A DNA stretch of 19,902 nt from JACMJP01 sp046160675 (GTDB lineage Bacteria; Bacteroidota; Bacteroidia; Chitinophagales; BACL12). Positions 15,135-19,902 of the stretch are shown one piece after another. The notes under the pieces are model-generated. The model was not told where the DNA came from and did not search any database. It saw only the letters and a list, made by a program, of their open reading frames with translations. The DNA is taken from NCBI GenBank assembly GCA_046160675.1, contig JBJXHH010000232.1:1-19902 (forward strand), read 5' to 3'. The translations under genes were made by a program, and so were the position numbers. How positions within the stretch are numbered: position 1 is the first letter of the stretch; every line of letters starts with the position of its first letter.

Positions 15135-16550
15135 ATGAGAATTATTGTTCCTATACTTTTCTTGTTTCTAACAACAAGGATTGTTTCGCAAAACGCCTAT
15201 GAATATCACCTCAAAATAAAAGGGGTGGAAGACACGATTATTTTTTTTGGTCACCACTACGGTGACAAACAATATGTGATTGATACTGTTTCAACAAACA
15301 GCAAGGGAGAAGCAGTAATTAGCGGTGTAAAGCCCCTCACGGGCGGTATTTATCTCATAGTTTTTCCAAGTATGAAGAATAAATATTTTGAACTTATCAT
15401 CAATGAACCCCGGTTTAGTCTTGAAACCGATACCGCTGATTTTACAAAAAATATGCGCTTTAAAGGTTCCGCAGAAAATACAACATTTTATAATGATCTC
15501 AATTTTGTTTCCAATAAAAGAAAAGAGGCCGAACCCTTGCGGGAAAAACTAAAAATATTAGATACGCAAAGTGAAGAAGCAAAACAAATAAAAGATCAAC
15601 TTGCTGTAATTAATAAAGAGGTTGAGAACGAACGGCTTTCGATTCAGCAAAAAAACCCTGAACTGTTTTATTCAAAATTTCTGCAGGCACTGGAAGAAGT
15701 TAAAATCCCTGAGGCGCCTCTAAACCCTGACGGTACTAAGGATTCCCTTTTTGCATACAGGTTTATTCGCCAGCATTTTTTCGACAATATTGACTTCAGT
15801 GATGAACGCTTCCTGAGAACTAACTTGCTTTATTCAAAAGTTAAAAAATATCTTGATAACTATGTTCCGAAAATCCCTGACTCAATAAATATTGCGGTGG
15901 ATTTTGTGATTGAAAAGGCAGGTGCTGATGATGAAGTATTTAAGTTTATTGTTGTTAGCCTTCTGAATGATTATGCAAATTCAAAGATCATGGGCATGGA
16001 TGCCGTGTATGTTCACATTGTTGATACCTACTATAAGACTGGTAAAGCTTATTGGCTGGATGAAACCTCGAAGGTAAAGATCATAAGTAAATCAGACAGG
16101 ATGAAACCGACACTTATAGGCAAAACAGCGCCTAGCATCATTTTACAAGACACCTCAGGTTATGATATTCCATTGCATAGCATAAATAAAAATTTTACGA
16201 TAGTCGTTTTTTGGGATGTTGATTGCAGTCATTGTAAAAAAGAAATGCCCAAGCTTGCAGAAATATATCCGGCAATTAAAGAAAAAGGCGGAGAAGTGTA
16301 TGCGGTGTATTCTCAGGAGGAATGGGACAAATGGAAAAATTGGCTCAAAGAACATAAGTATCCCTGGCTGAATGTTGGCAACTTGAAATTAAAAAGCCCC
16401 TTTCAGCAATTGTATGATATAGAACAAACACCGGTGATCTTTATCCTGGATAAAGACAAAAAGATCATTGCAAAAAAAATCGGGGTAGAACAAATCATTG
16501 AAATACTTAATAATTACTCCTCCATTGAAACCCAACAAAATAAACCTTAA
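15135..16550 (+). CDS. TlpA/thioredoxin-like disulfide oxidoreductase with N-terminal DUF4369-like and DUF5106-like regions
   Basis: A 471-residue exported protein. Residues 1-18 form a signal peptide (MRIIVPILFLFLTT, cleavage near VSQ); there is no clear lipobox Cys. Residues about 20-115 resemble the DUF4369 beta domain common before Bacteroidota thioredoxins, residues about 120-325 are a mostly helical middle region including a coiled-coil-like charged segment (128-172), and residues about 327-461 are a thioredoxin fold with the active site CSHC (C364, C367) after VVFWDVD and the cis-proline at P433 in QTPVIFIL. It should act in the periplasm as a thiol-disulfide oxidoreductase; the His-containing CSHC suggests an oxidising or mixed role, partner unknown. 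It lies between folC (21 bases) and msrB (61 bases), so one transcript is possible. Confidence 0.85.
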   Translation: MRIIVPILFLFLTTRIVSQNAYEYHLKIKGVEDTIIFFGHHYGDKQYVIDTVSTNSKGEAVISGVKPLTGGIYLIVFPSMKNKYFELIINEPRFSLETDTADFTKNMRFKGSAENTTFYNDLNFVSNKRKEAEPLREKLKILDTQSEEAKQIKDQLAVINKEVENERLSIQQKNPELFYSKFLQALEEVKIPEAPLNPDGTKDSLFAYRFIRQHFFDNIDFSDERFLRTNLLYSKVKKYLDNYVPKIPDSINIAVDFVIEKAGADDEVFKFIVVSLLNDYANSKIMGMDAVYVHIVDTYYKTGKAYWLDETSKVKIISKSDRMKPTLIGKTAPSIILQDTSGYDIPLHSINKNFTIVVFWDVDCSHCKKEMPKLAEIYPAIKEKGGEVYAVYSQEEWDKWKNWLKEHKYPWLNVGNLKLKSPFQQLYDIEQTPVIFILDKDKKIIAKKIGVEQIIEILNNYSSIETQQNKP

Positions 16551-16611
16551 AATTTGTTACCGGGTATTCATGAGAGAACCAATCTTTTGTTTCATCGTTG
16601 TATAGAATTGA

Positions 16612-17019
16612 ATGTTTAAATCAATGAAAGAAAAAATTATTAGAAGCGAAGAAGAATGGAAAAAAATCCTCACACCTGAGCAATACCAGATTTTGCGGGA
16701 GAAAGGAACTGAAAGGCCTTTTACCGGAAAGTATGATACTTTTTTTGAAGAAGGAAGGTATGTATGCGCCGCATGCGGGCAGGAATTATTTACTTCGGAT
16801 TCAAAATTCAATTCAGGATGCGGGTGGCCGGCATTTGATGCACCTGTTGATAAAACAAATATTGATTATAAAAAGGATAAAAGTTTTGGGATGATGCGGG
16901 TGGAAATTATGTGCAGTAAATGCGGCGGACACCTGGGACATGTATTTCCTGATGGGCCTACTGAAACAGGCGAAAGATATTGTGTAAACTCTGCTTCTGT
17001 TGATTTTAAAAAAGAGTAA
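16612..17019 (+). CDS. msrB: Peptide-methionine (R)-S-oxide reductase
   Basis: A 135-residue single-domain MsrB that reduces methionine-R-sulfoxide in proteins, using thioredoxin or a similar donor. The zinc-binding pairs are CAAC (C52, C55) and CSKC (C101, C104); the catalytic cysteine is C124 in RYCVNSASVDF; the active-site histidines are in GGHLGHVF (H107, H110); and C70 in SGCGWPAF is in the position of a resolving cysteine. The length is typical for free-standing MsrB, and no signal peptide is present, so it is cytoplasmic. The start may be 16612 or the Met at 16624; neither changes the domain. It converges on the histidine kinase gene. Being next to a thioredoxin-fold protein is suggestive, but that protein is predicted to be periplasmic and so is unlikely to be its direct donor. 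Confidence 0.95.
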   Translation: MFKSMKEKIIRSEEEWKKILTPEQYQILREKGTERPFTGKYDTFFEEGRYVCAACGQELFTSDSKFNSGCGWPAFDAPVDKTNIDYKKDKSFGMMRVEIMCSKCGGHLGHVFPDGPTETGERYCVNSASVDFKKE

Positions 17020-17034
17020 ATTTATTTGAAACCT

Positions 17035-17061
17035 AGCCAGAAATCTTTTTATTTGGCTTTT
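17035..17061 (+). terminator. Possible terminator of msrB, overlapping the kinase gene end
   Basis: AGCC and AAAT (17035-17044, with a two-base bulge) pair with ATTT and GGCT (17051-17058), followed by TTTT. The hairpin would include the last codons of the convergent histidine kinase gene. The stem is AT-rich and weaker than the other terminators here. Confidence 0.4.
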
Positions 17062-18098
17062 GTCAGGGTAAATCCGAATGTAGATCCTTCATTTTCTGAA
17101 CTACGAACAGAAATAGATTGCCCATGTGCTTCTATTATATGTTTTACAATGGAAAGACCGAGTCCGGTTCCACCGAAATCCCTGCTCCTGCTTTTTTCTA
17201 TCCTGTAGAATCTTTCAAAAACCCTGTTCAAATGCTCTTTGGCGATACCTATACCGTTATCAGAAACTTCAATCAGGATATTATCCCCCATATTATAAAA
17301 ACCAACGCTCGTTTTCCCTTGTTCTTTCCCATATTTAATTGAATTTGATATCAGGTTCACCAGTACTTCCCTGATTTGTTTCTTATCCGCATAAACTATA
17401 AACTGGTGATCACATCCGGGTTTGATTTCCAATTTAACCTGCATTTTTTTTGCTGAAATCTCAAGATCATCAAACACATCTTTTGTAAGATCACATATAT
17501 CAAATTCAATATTGATCATTTTCAATTCACCATTCTCCAGGTTTGCGATCGATTCCAGGTCATCAATAATAGAAATCATTCTTTCCGCATTTTTTACAGC
17601 CTTTTGTAGATATGTTTTGTTTATGGAAATATCATCAATACCCCCGTCAATTAAGGTTTCCAGGTACCCTTGAAGACTTGTCATTGGTGTTTTCAGTTCA
17701 TGAGATACATTACCCAGGAATTCCCGTCTATATTGTTCAGCCTTTTTAAGCGATTCAATTTCAGTGCTTTTATCATCAGCCCATCTTAAAACATCACTTT
17801 CTATTTCACTCACTAGGTCTGATCGCATATCGATCTTTTGTTCTGCAACTTGCTTGGTAGATTTCTGCTGATGAATTGTCTTGTAAATAAGTTTGATCTT
17901 CCGGTAGATGAATTTTTCTAAAGCAAAATAATAAATGAAATAAGTTATAACTGAAAATACAATGGGGATGATGGCAACATGTAACCAGGTAATATTAAAT
18001 GGATCAAATACAAAAATAATAGCCTCTAAAATCAGGATGATAAAAAATGTAAGAAGTGAAACCCTAAATACAATTTGTGCCGGAGTTAAATTTTTCAT
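17049..18098 (-). CDS. Sensor histidine kinase, PhoR-like
   Basis: A 349-residue membrane kinase. Two transmembrane helices (about 10-31 and 39-60) are joined by a loop of only about seven residues, so there is no periplasmic sensor domain. A charged, partly helical linker (61-125) leads to the HisKA dimerisation domain with the phospho-acceptor H133 in SHELKTP. The ATP-binding domain shows an N box (N248, N252), G1 box DNGIG (280-284), F box (F294-F297) and G2 box GGTGLGL (309-315). It autophosphorylates and passes phosphate to the response regulator encoded just upstream; stop and start are fused as TAATG, a sign of coupled translation. The signal may be sensed in the membrane or through the linker. 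A PhoR-type phosphate role is possible but not shown by neighbours. Confidence 0.92.
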   Translation of the reverse strand: MKNLTPAQIVFRVSLLTFFIILILEAIIFVFDPFNITWLHVAIIPIVFSVITYFIYYFALEKFIYRKIKLIYKTIHQQKSTKQVAEQKIDMRSDLVSEIESDVLRWADDKSTEIESLKKAEQYRREFLGNVSHELKTPMTSLQGYLETLIDGGIDDISINKTYLQKAVKNAERMISIIDDLESIANLENGELKMINIEFDICDLTKDVFDDLEISAKKMQVKLEIKPGCDHQFIVYADKKQIREVLVNLISNSIKYGKEQGKTSVGFYNMGDNILIEVSDNGIGIAKEHLNRVFERFYRIEKSRSRDFGGTGLGLSIVKHIIEAHGQSISVRSSENEGSTFGFTLTKAK

Positions 18099-18778
18099 TA
18101 ATGATCAAATTTATACCCTACCCCTTTTACTGTTTTAATATAGTCTTCACCAATTTTTTCCCTTACTTTTCTTATATGTACATCAATAGTTCTATCCCCA
18201 ACAATAACATCCTGACCCCAGATCTCATTATAGATTTCAAACCTTGTAAATACCCTTCCGGGTTTAGAGGCAAGAAGTTGTATTAATTCAAACTCCTTTT
18301 TTGCAAGTGTTATAGGTTTATCGTTTATGAATATGAGGTATTTATCTTTATCGATAACCAAGTCACCAAATTGTTGTTTGCCTTGTGTTTCAGCACTTAC
18401 AACCCTTCTTAAAAGTGCCTTTAATCGGCTTATTAACAATCTTGGTTTTACCGGTTTTGTAATATAATCATCCGCTCCTACATCAAAACCCTGCACTTGT
18501 GTAAAATCTTCGCTTCTAGCTGTCAAAAATGCAATAACCGTTTCAGAAAACTCTTTCTTGCTTCGTAGTTCCCGGCAAACCTCAATACCATCCATTTCCG
18601 GCATCATAATATCTAACAAAATAAGATGAGGTTTTTCTTCCAAAGCCTTTTGAATCGCCTGTTTACCATTTTCAGCTTTAATAACGATATAGTCTTCTTT
18701 TAACAGGTTATATTCTATAAACTCCAAAACATCTGGCTCATCATCTGCAATCAATATCTTAATTTTCTCTGAAGCCAT
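18098..18778 (-). CDS. Response regulator, OmpR/PhoB family
   Basis: A 226-residue transcription factor. The receiver domain (about 6-122) has the acidic pocket D12, D13, the phospho-acceptor D56 in LLDIMMP, T86 in FLTAR and K108 in ITKP, all as expected. The C-terminal winged helix (about 135-226) contains the recognition region DRTIDVHIRKVREKIG and the ending TVKGVGYKF. It is the partner of the kinase encoded immediately downstream. The start ATG at 18778 is supported by the typical opening KIKILIADDEP. The promoter element TAACTTTG lies about 50 bases upstream. The regulated genes are unknown; no adjacent transport genes show a phosphate theme. Confidence 0.94.
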   Translation of the reverse strand: MASEKIKILIADDEPDVLEFIEYNLLKEDYIVIKAENGKQAIQKALEEKPHLILLDIMMPEMDGIEVCRELRSKKEFSETVIAFLTARSEDFTQVQGFDVGADDYITKPVKPRLLISRLKALLRRVVSAETQGKQQFGDLVIDKDKYLIFINDKPITLAKKEFELIQLLASKPGRVFTRFEIYNEIWGQDVIVGDRTIDVHIRKVREKIGEDYIKTVKGVGYKFDH

Positions 18779-18828
18779 TTTATAATTTTTCGCTAAGTTA
18801 GGTGCACTCCATTATGCCAACATCACTA

Positions 18829-18836
18829 CAAAGTTA
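18829..18836 (-). promoter_or_regulatory. Probable -7 promoter element (TAACTTTG) of the two-component operon
   Basis: An exact TAnnTTTG match on the minus strand, with a TTG about 16 bases upstream, slightly closer than the usual spacing. It would give a leader of roughly 45-50 bases before the response regulator ATG. Confidence 0.4.
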
Positions 18837-18890
18837 AGTTAGTTTTAAATGACAATTAAATTAATAAACTAAATTTGCTGATAGCCAGAT

Positions 18891-19514
18891 TTATTCCTCA
18901 GTATCCAGGCTGCAATATGGCTTATAGAGAATAAGGTAGTTTACAACTGATTGTATAGCAGCAGTTTTCATGTCCCTTTTCAGGGTTTTGTTGTTTATCA
19001 TGCTTCTTGTATACCCCCAAACATTACAAAAATTCGTTTCAAACTCCTTTTGGGATTTAACAAGAGTCCAAAGCATATTTATCGCAAAACTCTTAGGCAT
19101 TTTCAGCTTTGCCATGTCTAGAATCTCAAGAGCCGCATCTACTTCAAAAGTATTATCCATTGCCATTAGATACCCCAAGCACATAAGTTCGCTACCAGAT
19201 AACTCTGAGGTCATCACAGCCTCAGGGGTGGTTCCCTTCCTTTTTGCAAGGTAATTCCTAAATAAATTCGCATTTCCTTTCCCTTCGTAACCCCAACCCA
19301 TTGCATTTATTACAGCTGCTTTTACATCAATTAAATTTTTATCATCGAGCAAGTACTCGGCAATCTTATCATCGAGAGTTCCTATGATAGCATAATTAAC
19401 AATTTCATGTTCGGTGTAGAATGCATAAAAATAGGTTTCAGTTAATGGAGAATCCGCTAAAATCTTTTCTGAAAAAAGTGTTATAAATACAACGGCAGGA
19501 ATTATATTTTTCAT
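18891..19514 (-). CDS. Exported protein of unknown function (207 aa)
   Basis: I do not recognise the family. Residues 1-20 look like a signal peptide (MKNIIPAVVFITLF, cleavage after ILA-D), so the protein is probably periplasmic or further exported; there is no T9SS sorting domain and no lipobox. The mature part looks helical, with a hydrophobic Gly-rich block around AVINAMGWGYEGKGN and a helix-rich C-terminus ending in LDTEE. It contains three Cys residues (in LMCLG, NFCNVW and PYCSL) with no paired motif. It follows the membrane-protein gene with one base between stop and start, so the two are one operon and probably work together. The stop is about 110 bases before the response regulator gene, which has its own promoter candidate. 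Confidence 0.7.
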   Translation of the reverse strand: MKNIIPAVVFITLFSEKILADSPLTETYFYAFYTEHEIVNYAIIGTLDDKIAEYLLDDKNLIDVKAAVINAMGWGYEGKGNANLFRNYLAKRKGTTPEAVMTSELSGSELMCLGYLMAMDNTFEVDAALEILDMAKLKMPKSFAINMLWTLVKSQKEFETNFCNVWGYTRSMINNKTLKRDMKTAAIQSVVNYLILYKPYCSLDTEE

Positions 19515-19515
19515 C

Positions 19516-19902
19516 TTATTTGGTTTCTGTAAACGTAAAGAATTCCGGATGATAATATGCCATGTATAAAACCGGAAGAGAAATTATCAATACAATAACC
19601 AGCGGAATTGCGATACTCCTTTTTTCATATTTCAGAGTTTTACCAATATAATAATTCCATAACACATCAGAAAGTAACAATGCCCCGGCAACGGGTATAA
19701 CGAATGAAAGAAAACTTTCAGCCGGTATCTTAAAAGAAGCATATATCTGCATTGCAGTGAATAACAATGCGAAAACAATAATGGGGATTACGGCTTTCTT
19801 ATTCACTTTTGATGCATTGATTGCCAGGAGTATTCCACCTGTAAGTGTCGAAAAAAACAATGAAAAGCCCAGTATTGCTGTTCTGGAATACAACGAAGAC
19901 AC
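19516..19902 (-). CDS. Membrane protein of unknown function, C-terminal part (gene runs off window)
   Basis: The frame is open to the window edge, where the last codon happens to be GTG; the true start is probably beyond, because the visible part opens with SLYSRTAILGFSLFFSTLTGG, which reads like an internal continuation. The visible 128 residues contain about four hydrophobic segments (roughly 8-28, 37-53, 64-80 and 95-115) with short Lys-rich loops, so it is an integral membrane protein. No catalytic motif is seen. It ends one base before the start of the 207-residue exported protein. Confidence 0.65.
   Translation of the reverse strand: MSSLYSRTAILGFSLFFSTLTGGILLAINASKVNKKAVIPIIVFALLFTAMQIYASFKIPAESFLSFVIPVAGALLLSDVLWNYYIGKTLKYEKRSIAIPLVIVLIISLPVLYMAYYHPEFFTFTETK

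Noticed and set aside
1..19902. CRISPR array, tRNA, rRNA, insertion sequence or prophage genes
   Set aside because: No regularly spaced direct repeats, cloverleaf-like segments, transposase, integrase or phage structural proteins were seen on either strand.

Overview
The window comes from the chromosome of a member of the Bacteroidota, probably an environmental lineage near the Chitinophagales/Sphingobacteriia (the phylum is well supported; the lower rank is a guess). Evidence: two secreted proteins end in type IX secretion (T9SS type A) sorting domains; two genes have a Bacteroidota-type -7 promoter element (TAnnTTTG) right before the start codon; Shine-Dalgarno sequences are mostly absent; and there is a thioredoxin-fold protein of the layout common in this phylum. 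The DNA is AT-rich and densely coding. I see no tRNA, rRNA, CRISPR array, insertion sequence, integrase or phage gene.

Layout. Bases 1-2035: the end of a SET-domain protein (+) converges on a T9SS-exported, seven-repeat propeller-like protein (-), with a bidirectional terminator between them. Bases 2130-3548: a helical-repeat protein of unknown function (+). Bases 3543-5733: two family-4-type glycosyltransferases on the minus strand, forming an overlapping string with recQ (5730-7631); the last cistron starts at a TTG. Bases 7769-9360: a CysH-type adenylylsulfate reductase and an NAD-dependent epimerase, overlapping by 4 bases (ATGA). Bases 9421-9461: a strong terminator for the upstream secreted M23 peptidase (9533-11005). 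Bases 11277-12770: a second helical-repeat protein, apparently a distant relative of the one at 2130. Bases 12945-13718: a TonB-like protein with its own terminator; the T-run of that terminator appears to double as the -33 region of the folC promoter. Bases 13803-17019: folC, a DUF4369/thioredoxin-like lipoprotein-style redox protein, and msrB, all on the plus strand. Bases 17049-19902 (minus): an OmpR/PhoB-type response regulator and its histidine kinase (stop and start fused as TAATG), preceded by a small exported protein and the end of a membrane protein.

How the genes fit together. The clearest functional units are the kinase/regulator pair, the recQ-glycosyltransferase-glycosyltransferase string, the cysH-epimerase pair, and the two T9SS cargo proteins (the T9SS machinery is elsewhere). 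The thioredoxin-like protein and MsrB next to each other suggest a thiol/methionine repair theme, but that is only neighbourhood evidence. Most of the window is ordinary core genome. The points most worth a second look are the apparently leaderless promoters of recQ and folC, the two distantly related helical-repeat proteins, the RecQ with its zinc site displaced toward the C-terminus, and a CysH in which the histidine of the catalytic ECGLH motif is an asparagine. I did not find a clearly new multi-gene system.
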